Below are positions 28,093 through 36,279 of a stretch of DNA of 64,000 bases, piece by piece. The position numbers and the translations under genes are program-made. Each line of letters begins with the position of its first letter. Within the stretch, counting starts at the first letter, position 1. Under the pieces are notes generated by a model that saw only the letters and a program-made list of their open reading frames with translations, made no database searches and had not been told where the DNA came from. The stretch comes from Gordonibacter urolithinfaciens (GTDB lineage Bacteria > Actinomycetota > Coriobacteriia > Coriobacteriales > Eggerthellaceae): assembly GCF_900199375.1 (NCBI RefSeq), contig NZ_LT900217.1, forward strand, positions 2,976,001 to 3,040,000. The letters run 5' to 3'.

Positions 28093-28317
28093 CTAGCCCA
28101 GACCGGCTGTGGAGAAGTAGCCGGCGACAGCTACGAGTGCGATGCCGGCAGCGCCTACGAGCACGTCTCTTGCCGAGGGGGACGGCGGGGTCTGCTCGGG
28201 CCGCTCAGGTGCGGGCTCGGCTGGCGCTTCGGCTGCTTCGATCGCCTTTGCCGTGGCGGTGCTCGTCCGGCGGGCGGCGGCTTTCTGGGCGGGGGTCATT
28301 TTCTTCTTGCGGCCCAT
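28093..28317 (-). CDS. 74-aa tail-anchored small membrane protein
   Basis: No recognised family. ATG 28317 has AAAGGAGATTCAGCC ahead. The protein has a very basic N-terminus (GRKKKMTPAQKAAARR), an Ala/Glu/Pro-rich spacer, and one C-terminal hydrophobic helix (VLVGAAGIALVAVAGYF). It lies 44 bases after the 180-aa gene on the same strand, last in Moco cluster 3. A membrane tether for the otherwise soluble enzyme pair is possible; this is inference from position and shape. Confidence 0.7.
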   Translation of the reverse strand: MGRKKKMTPAQKAAARRTSTATAKAIEAAEAPAEPAPERPEQTPPSPSARDVLVGAAGIALVAVAGYFSTAGLG

Positions 28318-28361
28318 GGCTGAATCTCCTTTCTCGGCCACGGCGCGGCGGATCTACGCCG

Positions 28362-28904
28362 CTAGCCCTTCTTCGCTGGCACGGGGTCCCGCTCGGCCTC
28401 CCATTGCTCGAGTATCACGCTGCCGCGGTACTTGTACACGCCGTAGATGCCGGCGAAGTCGTAGCCGGCGCAGGAGAACGTGCCGCCGATCGACGTGACG
28501 AACTCGGCCGCCTCCACGTTGAACGCGCCGCGTTCGAACACGTAGAGGTTCGCGATGCTGTCGCGGCTGCCGGTAGGGGCCAGGAACAGGCCCGTGCCGA
28601 ACTGCACCGGCAGCCCGTCGCCCTTGAGGCGCAGGTTCTCCACGGCCAGGACGGGTTCGAAGCGGCCGATCCAGCTCTTGCGTTTGAGCGCCGCCCACTC
28701 CGCCCATACCGACGTGCCCTTCTGGGCGTCGTCGGCGTAGATGGCGTTGAAAAAGTCCTGGTAGGATGCCGAGCCTTCCAGGTACGGCGCGTAGTCGGGC
28801 GATACGTCCGGGCCTGCCGACACGTACAGCAGCAGGCGTTCCAGTGCGGGGCGCGAGGCGAGCGGTGCCTTCTCGATGCCCTCTTCAAGCTTTTGGTAGT
28901 CCAC
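28362..28904 (-). CDS. 180-aa protein of Moco cluster 3, unknown function
   Basis: Not recognised. GTG 28904 is chosen for AAAGGAGACCGGCT ahead. It has no signal peptide or membrane helix and is mixed alpha/beta by composition. Distinctive stretches are LERLLLYVSAGPDVSPDYAP, WAEWAALKRKSWIGRFEP and FGTGLFLAPTGSRDSIANLY. It has one cysteine and no cluster motif. It is not obviously a TorD-type Moco chaperone, whose conserved motifs I cannot find. It follows the Fe-S subunit across two perfect hairpins on the same strand, so it is likely a third subunit or maturation factor of the enzyme, made in different amount. Confidence 0.72.
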   Translation of the reverse strand: MDYQKLEEGIEKAPLASRPALERLLLYVSAGPDVSPDYAPYLEGSASYQDFFNAIYADDAQKGTSVWAEWAALKRKSWIGRFEPVLAVENLRLKGDGLPVQFGTGLFLAPTGSRDSIANLYVFERGAFNVEAAEFVTSIGGTFSCAGYDFAGIYGVYKYRGSVILEQWEAERDPVPAKKG

Positions 28905-28930
28905 AGCCGGTCTCCTTTTCAACCGAGGTT

Positions 28931-29008
28931 CTCCCCAAGATGCCGGCCGTCGCTCGGGGCTGCCGGCATCTTGGGGAGAGCTGGGACGGCTCGGCGGCCG
29001 TCCCAGCT
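28931..29008 (-). other. Two tandem perfect hairpins between Fe-S subunit and 180-aa gene
   Basis: First stem: CTCCCCAAGATGCCGGC (28931-28947) with GCCGGCATCTTGGGGAG (28962-28978), 17 bp perfect. Second stem: AGCTGGGACGGC (28979-28990) with GCCGTCCCAGCT (28997-29008), 12 bp perfect with a 6-base loop. They abut each other and fill nearly all of the spacer. No T run follows on either strand. Confidence 0.85.
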
Positions 29009-29015
29009 CAAGGCG

Positions 29016-29375
29016 CTACGCGCAGGGCGGCACCCACAGGTACTGCTGCGGCTTGGCGTCCAAGCGCTTCGCGAGCTCGTCCACCGGGCCGAACTCCATG
29101 CACTTGGCCTGGCAGTGGAACACGCAGGAGGGGAGCTTGCCCTTCTCCTGGCGGTCGGCGCACAAATCGCAGATCTTCGTGAACGCCGGGATGAAGTCGT
29201 AGACGTAGTTGTCCGTCTCGTTGCCTTCGGCGTCCTTCACCGGCCACGGGCCGTTCTGCATGACCTTCACGCCCCACTGCTCGAGCGGTAGCTCGTGCTC
29301 GGCCTGGCAGGCCACCTCGCACGAGTAGCACCCCGTGCAGTACTGGTAGTCGACGAGAATTCCGTTGAGAGCCAT
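29016..29375 (-). CDS. 4Fe-4S ferredoxin-like electron-transfer subunit, cluster 3
   Basis: 119 aa. The start ATG 29375 overlaps the catalytic subunit stop as TAATG, so it is translationally coupled. The first cluster motif is CTGCYSCEVAC, and the second set is CDLC...CVFHCQAKC. It ends in a Trp/Pro tail (QYLWVPPCA) with a tenth cysteine. It has the same build as the small subunits at 16931, 39249 and 57839, with a slightly longer middle (NETDNYVYDFIPAFTK). It relays electrons to the Moco subunit; it is soluble. Confidence 0.91.
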   Translation of the reverse strand: MALNGILVDYQYCTGCYSCEVACQAEHELPLEQWGVKVMQNGPWPVKDAEGNETDNYVYDFIPAFTKICDLCADRQEKGKLPSCVFHCQAKCMEFGPVDELAKRLDAKPQQYLWVPPCA

Positions 29376-31753
29376 TACAGTTCCTCCTCCTTGCAGCGGT
29401 ACACCTTGCAGAGCGTGCACTTCAGGTCGGCACCGAAGCCAGTCGTGCCGGGCTTGTTGGCCAGAAGCTGGTTGATGTTGGACTGGCGGAAGCCGTACAG
29501 GTTGGGTTCGGCGCCGTCCTGTTCGGGGAACCACCAGCCGTGCTGCGCGGCGATCTCCTTCTCGTGCACCTCGAACGTGAGGCGGGCACGCTGGCGGCAG
29601 CGGCCGCGGTGGTTCTCGATCCAGACCCAGTCGCCCTCGGAGATGTTCAGGTCCTTGGCCGTGCGCGGGTGGATCTGCACCCACGGATCGGGTGTGAGCT
29701 GGCGCAGGTAGGGGATCTGGCGGTGCTCCGAGTGGAAGAACGACGTGGTGCGGGCGCCCGTGATCATGATGAGCGGGTACTCCTCGTACAGGTCGGGCGT
29801 GGTGACGGGCCCGATGCCCGGCTCCTCGATGTAGGGCAGCGGGTCGTAGCCGAACTTCTCGAACAGCGTGGAGTAGAACTCGATGCGGCCCGTGGGGGTG
29901 TTGAAGCCGGGCTGGCCGTCGGGGCGCATGAGGCCCTTCTCGTACTTCTTGTACACGTACTTCTGGTAGACCGGGCCGTGCTCCATGAGCTCGTGGAACG
30001 TGAAGCCGGAGGGGCTCACGATCTCGTCGTACACCTCGTCCTCGGTCGCCCACGGCCAGGTGTGCTGCTTGCCCTCGGGGCGGCCGATGGCCTGGTTGAA
30101 CTCGTCGTCGTTGTCGAAGTACTGGGCAAGCTCGCGGTTGATCTCGCAGTCCGACTTCGCCTCGCCCTCGGCCGCGCAGCCGCCCGTGATAGCGGACAGG
30201 AAGTAGTAGTGGGCGCGTACGGAGTGCTTCTCGGCCCACGTCTGCACCGGCATGACGATGTCGGCGCACGACTGGATGGTAGGCGTCATGAAGATGTCCA
30301 CGGCGGCGATGAACTCCGGCTTCTTCATGGCCTGGTACCAGCGCTCGGTCTCGCAGCTCATGCAGGCAATGCCGTTGGATGTCTGGATCCACACGCCCTT
30401 GACCTTGCCCTCCTCCATATACTCCAGGCACATGTCGGGCATGGCCTGGGTGAGGCCGTAGCGGTACATGGGGAATTCTTTCCAGCCCACGCGCTTCTTC
30501 TGCATCTCCTCGTTGATGAGGTCGTAGATGCCCCATGCGCCGGCGGACGGCTGGTCGACGCCCATGGGGGAGGCGGTGTAGCACATGCCGCCCGGCACGT
30601 CGAGGTTGCCGGTGATGGTCCACAGCGCGGCGATGGCGGCGGCGCAGGGCGTGCCCTGGCTCTGCATGTCCACGGCGAGGCCCCACACGACGTTGGCCGG
30701 CTTGGACGTGGCGAACAGGCGCGCAGCGGCGATGATCTTCTCCTTGGGGACCCACGTCATGGCCTCCACCTGGTCCAGCGACAGCTCGCGGGCGCGCTCG
30801 GCCAGCTCGTCGAAGCCGTAGGTCCAGCGCTCCACGAAGTCATGGTCGTAGAGGTCCTCGTCGATGATGACCTTGATCATGCCGAGAGCGAGGCCCGTGT
30901 CGGTGCCGGGGCGCAGCTGCAGATGGATGTCGGCGTGCGCGGCGAGCCAGGTGACGCGCGGCTCGACGGAGATGAGCTTGCAGCCGAGCTTCATGGCGTC
31001 GGTGACCCAGTGTCCCATGAAGAAGTCGGGGTTGGAGATGGTGGGGTTGCAGCCCCAAACGATGGTGCACTCGGGGCACACCCACTCGGGGTCGTCGTAG
31101 CGCAGCGCCGAGAACTGCGAGAAGTCGGCGATGAGCATGCCGCCGTAGGTCATGATCATGAGCGACAGGCGGGGCAGGTAGCAGGCGGTGCCGGACAGGA
31201 AGCCGTACTCGTTGGGGCTGCCGAACGTGTTCGCCATGCGGCCGACCTGCCACTGGTTGTCGCGTGCGGTGCCGCGCAGGCAGTGGATGGAGTCGCCGCC
31301 GTAGGTCATGGAGATGCGACGGAATTCCTTGTAGCAGGTTTCCAGCGCCTCGTCCCACGTGATGCGCTCCCACTGGCCGCTCCCGCGCTCGCCGGCACGC
31401 TTCATGGGGTGCAGGATGCGGTCGGGGTGGAACTCCACCTGCTTGAAGGCCAGGCACCTCGGGCACAGCGCGCCGCGGTTGTACGGGTCGTCCGGGTCGC
31501 CCTCGCACTTGATGAACTTGCCGGTCTCCTTGTCGGAGTACACCAGCACGCCACAGCCCTCGTGGCAGCCCGGCGCGCTCCACACCGAGGTGCGGGTGAC
31601 CACCATGCCGTCCTCCTCGTACTGGAAGGGCTTCGGATGCTTCCAGCGAGGATCCACTTCCTGCCTCTTGCCGGCGCCGAAGTTGAACTGGTTCTCCTCC
31701 TTGGACGTGCCGATCTCGTCGCGGTCCTTCTCCGCGACAGCGTTCTCTACCAT
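29375..31753 (-). CDS. Molybdopterin oxidoreductase catalytic subunit, cluster 3
   Basis: 792 aa from ATG 31753 (GAGAGGAGTTGCG ahead). There is no export signal; it starts with a charged 40-residue extension. The Fe-S site has the same reduced form as in cluster 1: GCHEGCG and LCPRC. The likely Mo ligand is the Cys of GTACYLPR. Other Moco-binding blocks: GDPDDPYNRGALC, VWGCNPTISNPDF, EPRVTWLAA, RPGTDTGLALGM, and MITGARTTSFFHSEHRQIPY near the C-terminus. It is closest in layout to the catechol dehydroxylase / pyrogallol transhydroxylase group. No transporter is in this cluster, so its substrate may enter through a carrier encoded elsewhere. Confidence 0.9.
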   Translation of the reverse strand: MVENAVAEKDRDEIGTSKEENQFNFGAGKRQEVDPRWKHPKPFQYEEDGMVVTRTSVWSAPGCHEGCGVLVYSDKETGKFIKCEGDPDDPYNRGALCPRCLAFKQVEFHPDRILHPMKRAGERGSGQWERITWDEALETCYKEFRRISMTYGGDSIHCLRGTARDNQWQVGRMANTFGSPNEYGFLSGTACYLPRLSLMIMTYGGMLIADFSQFSALRYDDPEWVCPECTIVWGCNPTISNPDFFMGHWVTDAMKLGCKLISVEPRVTWLAAHADIHLQLRPGTDTGLALGMIKVIIDEDLYDHDFVERWTYGFDELAERARELSLDQVEAMTWVPKEKIIAAARLFATSKPANVVWGLAVDMQSQGTPCAAAIAALWTITGNLDVPGGMCYTASPMGVDQPSAGAWGIYDLINEEMQKKRVGWKEFPMYRYGLTQAMPDMCLEYMEEGKVKGVWIQTSNGIACMSCETERWYQAMKKPEFIAAVDIFMTPTIQSCADIVMPVQTWAEKHSVRAHYYFLSAITGGCAAEGEAKSDCEINRELAQYFDNDDEFNQAIGRPEGKQHTWPWATEDEVYDEIVSPSGFTFHELMEHGPVYQKYVYKKYEKGLMRPDGQPGFNTPTGRIEFYSTLFEKFGYDPLPYIEEPGIGPVTTPDLYEEYPLIMITGARTTSFFHSEHRQIPYLRQLTPDPWVQIHPRTAKDLNISEGDWVWIENHRGRCRQRARLTFEVHEKEIAAQHGWWFPEQDGAEPNLYGFRQSNINQLLANKPGTTGFGADLKCTLCKVYRCKEEEL

Positions 31754-31832
31754 CGCAACTCCTCTCGGTCTCCGGGCCTGTCGGGTGTCCGCCCCAATCG
31801 GCCCTCCCCTCTGGGGTTGCCAGCGAGTAAAG

Positions 31833-31860
31833 CACGCGATAGGTATGAGCCTATCGCGTG
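31833..31860. promoter_or_regulatory. 11-bp perfect palindrome upstream of cluster 3, likely operator
   Basis: CACGCGATAGG (31833-31843), 6-base spacer, CCTATCGCGTG (31850-31860), 80 bases before the catalytic subunit start. The core ATAGG-N6-CCTAT partly resembles ATAGG-N5-CCTA (13236-13249) upstream of cluster 1. A regulator binding site is the simplest reading. Confidence 0.65.
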
Positions 31861-31960
31861 ATGAGTATGCAGATTGGGAATCAGTACGTTGGTATGACGC
31901 GATGAACAGGGACGATGGAAAAGGGGTAGGCGAGGCTCCTTGGTATGAAGACGAGGTTCC

Positions 31961-31989
31961 TTGACGTACGTAATTGCGTACGCTACTAT
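31961..31989 (+). promoter_or_regulatory. Promoter with paired CGTACG operator of the toxin-antitoxin operon
   Basis: TTGACG (31961-31966), 17 bases, TACTAT (31984-31989). Two copies of the palindrome CGTACG (31965-31970 and 31977-31982), 12 bases apart, lie inside the promoter. Known YefM-YoeB autoregulation uses paired palindromes of similar spacing (TGTACA cores in E. coli), which supports the call. Confidence 0.78.
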
Positions 31990-32021
31990 AGAGCAAAAGA
32001 AACGAGGTAAGGAGACAGGCC

Positions 32022-32273
32022 ATGACTTCGATCACTGCAACGGCTTTGCGGCAGAATATCTACCAGACCATCGCCCAGGTGAACGAGAACTGCACGCCCA
32101 TCGCCATCACGAACAGCAAGGGGAAGGGGGCAGTGCTTATCGGCGAATCCGATTGGGCGGCTATCGAGGAAACGCTTTTCCTCAACGGCATTCCCGGCAT
32201 GAGCGAATCGCTGCGGGCCGGCATGGCGGAAAAACCCGAGGACTGCCTTTCTGAAGACCGACTTGAGTGGTAG
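32022..32273 (+). CDS. yefM: Antitoxin of the YefM/Phd family
   Basis: 83 aa. It binds and neutralises YoeB and represses the operon. The start is ATG 32022 with AAGGAG seven bases ahead. The N-terminal DNA-binding fold begins MTSITATALRQNIYQTIAQV with the family signature PIAITNSKGKGAVLI. The C-terminal acidic tail (EKPEDCLSEDRLEW) is the part that wraps the toxin in known complexes. The toxin gene follows within three bases. Confidence 0.92.
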   Translation: MTSITATALRQNIYQTIAQVNENCTPIAITNSKGKGAVLIGESDWAAIEETLFLNGIPGMSESLRAGMAEKPEDCLSEDRLEW

Positions 32274-32275
32274 TT

Positions 32276-32569
32276 ATGTATGCAGTGAAGTTCACGAAGC
32301 AGGCTGCAAAGGATGCAAAGAAGCTTAAAGCCGCTGGTCTCGACAAGAAGGCGAAAGCACTTGTCGAGGTGCTTAAGAATGATCCCTTTCAAGAGGCTCC
32401 TGCCTACGAAACGCTTGTGGGGAACCTCTCGGGCCTCTATTCGCGGCGCATCAACCTGCAGCATCGGCTCGTTTATCAGGTATATGCAGAGCCCTTTGCC
32501 GAGGGTGGCGAGGAATTCGATGGCACGGTCAAAGTCGTGCGCATGTGGACCCATTACGAGGGACTCTAG
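32276..32569 (+). CDS. yoeB: YoeB/Txe-family mRNA interferase toxin
   Basis: 97 aa RelE-superfamily ribosome-dependent endoribonuclease. It begins YAVKFTKQAAKDAKKLK. The conserved core is LVGNLSGLYSRRINLQHRLVY, with the Arg/His residues used in catalysis, and the aromatic end is VVRMWTHYE. It is slightly longer than E. coli YoeB (84 aa) through an insert AEPFAEGGEEFDG before the last strand. ATG 32276 lies two bases after the antitoxin stop; GTG 32267 would overlap it. Confidence 0.91.
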   Translation: MYAVKFTKQAAKDAKKLKAAGLDKKAKALVEVLKNDPFQEAPAYETLVGNLSGLYSRRINLQHRLVYQVYAEPFAEGGEEFDGTVKVVRMWTHYEGL

Positions 32570-32605
32570 CCTTCCGGCGCATTGCCGCTTTCCCGCGCCG
32601 TCCCG

Positions 32606-34066
32606 CTAGTCCTCCACCGGGAACTCCTCCACGAAGTCCATGAGCTTCTGCTGGGAGTGGATGTCGAGCTTGCGGTAGATGCTGTAGATGTGGCTCTTCA
32701 CCGTGTGGGGCGATATGGTGAGCTTGCCCTGGATGTAGGCGGCGTTGCGCCCCTTCGCCAGGAACTTCAAGATATCGGTCTCGCGCGGGGAGAGCTGGTA
32801 GAGCTCGGCCACGGCGGCGCAGCGGCGCTCGAAGAGCTCCTTCTCGCTAAGGTTGGACGGCACGGGAGCGGCGGGTTCGCGGGCGCCGATCGTCCCGCCG
32901 TCTGGCGCATGGTGCTCTTTCGAGGGGAAGAACAGCATGACCACCGCAACGAGCACGAACGCCATGCATAGGCGCACGATCATGAACGCGTCGGAATGGG
33001 CACCGTAGGCCATGGTCATGCCCGTGGCCACGCCCCAGCCCACGAGGAAGCCCAGCGCGCTGAACACGAGGCGCGCTGGCGCCTGGCGGAACACCGGCGT
33101 GTCCCAGCGTTCGACGCTCTTCTTCACGATGAACGCGTAGTTCACCGATACGAACGCCGCCCACGACGCCACGACCAGGCACGAGCATGCCAGCTGGATG
33201 GCCTCGGTGGCGAAGGGCATGGAGAGGCATGCCAGCACGGTGATGCACAGCAACACGCGCTGGATGACGGTGATGCCCACGGCTTTGCCCGAAAGCGCGA
33301 GCACGGCGATCAAGCCGGCACCGGGTATCACGAACAGAAGGCCCACGAGCACGTCTTGCTGGCCTGAGTTGAACAGGTACACGAACGTCAGGCCGAACAC
33401 GATGCCGAACGCCACGAGCGAGGGTTCTATCTCCCAGGTGAACTCCCAGGTGTTCTTGCACGAGCCGGCGGGGGGCGCATCGGCGTTGCCTTCGGCTCGC
33501 TCGCCGGCGAAACGGAGGAGGCCGACGCTAAGCAGCGCATAGACGATGCAGAACACGGGCTGTACGGCCTCGGGAACGATGGCGGCGAGGACGAACAGCG
33601 CCCCGCCGCCCACGAGCGACAGGCTCGTGAAGCGAGGAAAGCTCTTCACCCTGATACGGCTGCTCGCATCGAGCCAGCTCACCGTCAGCGATGCGCCGCC
33701 CAGGCCCGCGCAAAGGTTCACGACGCACAGCACTGGGGAGGGTACGTCCACGCCGAGGCCCAGAAACAGGGCGGCGATGGGCAAGAGCAGCGCCAGCGCA
33801 GCATCGGTCGCAAGCGCGGACAGCCTGAACGGATCGAACCGGGAGTTCTTGGCAAGAAGGTGCAGGGACAAATATCCCAGTGCCAGACCTGCGAAAACGA
33901 ATAACTGGATGGCGTCGCGCTCGGCTACGGGGGTGTCCTGGATGAACTCGGCGAAAAGCCAATAGTACGATACGAGCATCCACCCGAAAAAGCAGGAGAA
34001 CCCGCCGATCCCCAGCAGCTCCATGGCGCCGATGCGGCGCATGTCCACGGTCTTGCCGTCGTCCAT
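32606..34066 (-). CDS. Membrane-spanning LuxR-family transcriptional regulator, cluster 2
   Basis: 486 aa from ATG 34066. About twelve membrane helices occupy residues 15-395. A Pro/Ala linker (ADGGTIGAREPAAPV-type) leads to the C-terminal LuxR helix-turn-helix: LSPRETDILKFLAKGRNAAY then TISPHTVKSHIYSIYRKLDI. It has the same architecture as the protein at 17660 with diverged sequence, so each likely reads a different signal. It is the last gene of the long minus-strand cluster 2 and probably its activator. A possible -10 (TATACT, minus strand, 34178-34183) in the 253-base spacer suggests it also has its own promoter. Confidence 0.9.
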   Translation of the reverse strand: MDDGKTVDMRRIGAMELLGIGGFSCFFGWMLVSYYWLFAEFIQDTPVAERDAIQLFVFAGLALGYLSLHLLAKNSRFDPFRLSALATDAALALLLPIAALFLGLGVDVPSPVLCVVNLCAGLGGASLTVSWLDASSRIRVKSFPRFTSLSLVGGGALFVLAAIVPEAVQPVFCIVYALLSVGLLRFAGERAEGNADAPPAGSCKNTWEFTWEIEPSLVAFGIVFGLTFVYLFNSGQQDVLVGLLFVIPGAGLIAVLALSGKAVGITVIQRVLLCITVLACLSMPFATEAIQLACSCLVVASWAAFVSVNYAFIVKKSVERWDTPVFRQAPARLVFSALGFLVGWGVATGMTMAYGAHSDAFMIVRLCMAFVLVAVVMLFFPSKEHHAPDGGTIGAREPAAPVPSNLSEKELFERRCAAVAELYQLSPRETDILKFLAKGRNAAYIQGKLTISPHTVKSHIYSIYRKLDIHSQQKLMDFVEEFPVED

Positions 34067-34319
34067 CTGATTCCCCCCGCAGTGCCCGGCTTGAACGTCG
34101 TTGGAGAAACTGAGCACGATCGGCGCGGCCTGCCGGACACCGATTCAGGACGCGGACCCCAACATCTCCGGAACCTCAGTATACATCAAAAGGAGAGCGA
34201 GAGGGCCGTTCCGGCGCAGGCGGAGAGCCGCTCCCTATAGTTTGCCGACGGTCGGAAGCAGGGCAAGCTCCATCAGATGCGCATGCGTGCCCGTCGGCAC
34301 AGGGAGCCGTCCGCCGCCC

Positions 34320-34592
34320 TCAGGCTACCCCCGGCGGCTTGATCCCGCGTTCGCGAACGACGCTGTCCACCGACGACATGCCCAGCTCGCGGCATGCGCT
34401 GGCAACGCCGGGGGTGGCGCCGGTGACGGCGTCGGCATCGCAGGTGCCCGGAGGCGGGCAGGGGGGAGGCGCCGCCGGAGCGCCTCCGTGCTGGCCGGGG
34501 TCGAGGGCGGCCGCCGCATCGGCCAGGCTCGTGGCGCCCGTGACGGCGTCGGGCTGTTCCCCCGGTTGGTCGTTCATGCGCTTCTCGTACAT
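34320..34592 (-). CDS. 90-aa microprotein with two DAVTGAT motifs, cluster 2
   Basis: Not a recognised family. ATG 34592 has GAAGGAAACC ahead. DAVTGAT occurs at residues 15-21 and 54-60, separated by a Pro/Gly/Ala linker; the C-terminus (MSSVDSVVRERGIKPPGVA) is mixed. The motif is that of FMN-threonine attachment (Dx-TGAT) in FMN_bind proteins, but no complete domain and no signal peptide are present. Position is conserved: like the 59-aa protein at 17394, it lies directly upstream of a membrane LuxR gene in a Moco operon. It may be a flavin carrier or a partner of the LuxR sensor. Confidence 0.65.
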   Translation of the reverse strand: MYEKRMNDQPGEQPDAVTGATSLADAAAALDPGQHGGAPAAPPPCPPPGTCDADAVTGATPGVASACRELGMSSVDSVVRERGIKPPGVA

Positions 34593-34659
34593 GGTTTCCT
34601 TCTCTACCTCGTCTTGCTTGGCGGTGGCCGATGTTCTTCGGCGCGGCCTACGGCCATGC

Positions 34660-34690
34660 GCAGGAGGGGTGCCCTTCGCACCCCTCCTGC
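34660..34690 (-). other. 13-bp perfect intercistronic hairpin, cluster 2
   Basis: GCAGGAGGGGTGC (34660-34672) and GCACCCCTCCTGC (34678-34690) with a 5-base loop, between the MFS gene ending at 34703 and the microprotein start at 34592. No T run on the minus strand. Confidence 0.75.
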
Positions 34691-34702
34691 GGCTCCGAAG
34701 GC

Positions 34703-36088
34703 TTATGCGGCCGCCGGGCGTCCTTCGCCCATCGGACCGTCCGAGCGTGCTGTATCCTGCGCGGCGTCCTCGTCTTCCTCGAACACCGGCGGCTTCATGG
34801 CCACGTAGACGATCCACAGCAGCGTGCCCACGGCCGCCGTGGCCGCGCAGAGCGGCGCCACGTTGGTCCATACCTGGGCCTCGCCTATGATATAGCCCAC
34901 CACCGGCGTGCACAGAAGGTTCGAGATGCCCTGGAAGAAGATGATGATGGCCATGCCCACCGGCATGGTCACGCGCTTGGGCATGGTCACGGGCACCATC
35001 GACCACACCACGCCGCTCGTCCAGCCGCTCTCGAGGCCCAAGAGCACCAGATAGGCGGGCAGGTACTCGTAGGGAACCAGGAACGCGCCCACGTAGAAAA
35101 ACGCGCAGAACCCCGCGATGATCACCATGACGTTGCGCGCCTTAAGCGTCTGGAACTTCCCCAGCAGGAAAGCCGTGACCAGCGCCATGGGGATGGAGGC
35201 CGCGAAGCCGAGCGAGGCCATGGATCCGCCGGACACGCCGGCCTGTGCCTGAGCGGCGGCAAGGTCCATGCCTTCTGCCAGCATGCGTTCCAGCTCCACG
35301 CCCTGCACGTAGGTGGGCACCCAGGTGAGCACCGAGAGCGAGGTGAACATGAGGAAGCAGAACCCCAGGCCGAACAGCCACATGCGCTTCACCTTGAATC
35401 CCTCGAGCAGGATGGCGGCGGGGCGGTGCTGCTTCTCGCCCGTCTCCCGCTCGCGCTTGGCGGCCACGCCGCGCCCGGCATGCGGCACGCTCACGAACAG
35501 CGCGAACACCACGAAGGACACGAGGGCGAGCACGTCGGAGAACCACCACCAGGCATGCCAGTTGGTCGGGTCTCCCGTGAGCGCGAGCGCCACCGGCACG
35601 CCGATGTTGTAGGCGAGCGTGGAACCCACGACGTACCACAGGTTCCAGATGCCCATGGGAAGCCCCGCCTTCTCGCGGGGGAAGTACATGGAGATGACGG
35701 TGGTGGCCACCACGCCCATCATGGCCACGCCGATGCCCTCGAGCACGCGTCCTGCGATGAGCTGCGCGAACGAGTATGACAGCGCGCCCACGGCGCATCC
35801 GGCCACCATGAAGGCCAGGCCCACGAGGCCCACGCGCTTCGGGCCGAAGCGGTTGAGCAGGAACGCCGAGGGGAACGCGGTGATAATGCCGGCCACGGCG
35901 ATGACCGACATGAGCCAGCCGGTGGTGCCCGGATCGGTCCCGAAGTCGTGCATGAGGGCGCCCATGAACGTGGGCACCTTGAACTGGTTCATAATGACGA
36001 TGATGCCGCAGAACAGCAAGGCGAAGAGCACGATCCAGCCCTTGCGCTGGCGGTTGCGGGCCACGTCGTTTTGATGGTTGTTGCTCAT
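34703..36088 (-). CDS. MFS transporter, cluster 2 (distal)
   Basis: 461 aa, twelve membrane helices. The start is ATG 36088 with GAAGGG ahead. The loop motif is AFLLNRFGPKRVG, and there is a conserved stretch NQFKVPTFMGALMHDFGTDPG after helix 1. It belongs to the same group as the carriers at 13396 and 42861 (VMN-FKV start of the first loop). A long central cytoplasmic loop (KREREGEK-type charged stretch) and an acidic C-terminal tail are present. It may take up the Moco enzyme substrate or export the product. It lies 190 bases after the next MFS gene on the same strand. Confidence 0.88.
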   Translation of the reverse strand: MSNNHQNDVARNRQRKGWIVLFALLFCGIIVIMNQFKVPTFMGALMHDFGTDPGTTGWLMSVIAVAGIITAFPSAFLLNRFGPKRVGLVGLAFMVAGCAVGALSYSFAQLIAGRVLEGIGVAMMGVVATTVISMYFPREKAGLPMGIWNLWYVVGSTLAYNIGVPVALALTGDPTNWHAWWWFSDVLALVSFVVFALFVSVPHAGRGVAAKRERETGEKQHRPAAILLEGFKVKRMWLFGLGFCFLMFTSLSVLTWVPTYVQGVELERMLAEGMDLAAAQAQAGVSGGSMASLGFAASIPMALVTAFLLGKFQTLKARNVMVIIAGFCAFFYVGAFLVPYEYLPAYLVLLGLESGWTSGVVWSMVPVTMPKRVTMPVGMAIIIFFQGISNLLCTPVVGYIIGEAQVWTNVAPLCAATAAVGTLLWIVYVAMKPPVFEEDEDAAQDTARSDGPMGEGRPAAA

Positions 36089-36279
36089 GATTAGTCCCTT
36101 CTCTCCGCGAACGCGGGGATACAGGCTTGAGGGAAGGGGCGCTGCTCGCCGCAGTCGCCCCGTGAAATTGGTTTTTCCGTAGGCAAGGACTCTGCCCTTA
36201 TGCTGACTGGAGCTGCTCCGCAAGCGGCAAAGCGTTGAATTGAATTCCGCTCCGCCGCTTTGAAGTTGGGTGTAAGGTC

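Noticed and set aside
28362-28904. TorD/DmsD-type Moco chaperone
   Set aside because: Size and position fit, but the all-helical pattern and conserved motifs of that family are not visible, so left as unknown.
34320-34592. Complete FMN_bind domain protein
   Set aside because: Only the TGAT motif is present twice; the rest of the roughly 80-residue domain fold and any signal peptide are absent, so no function was assigned from it.
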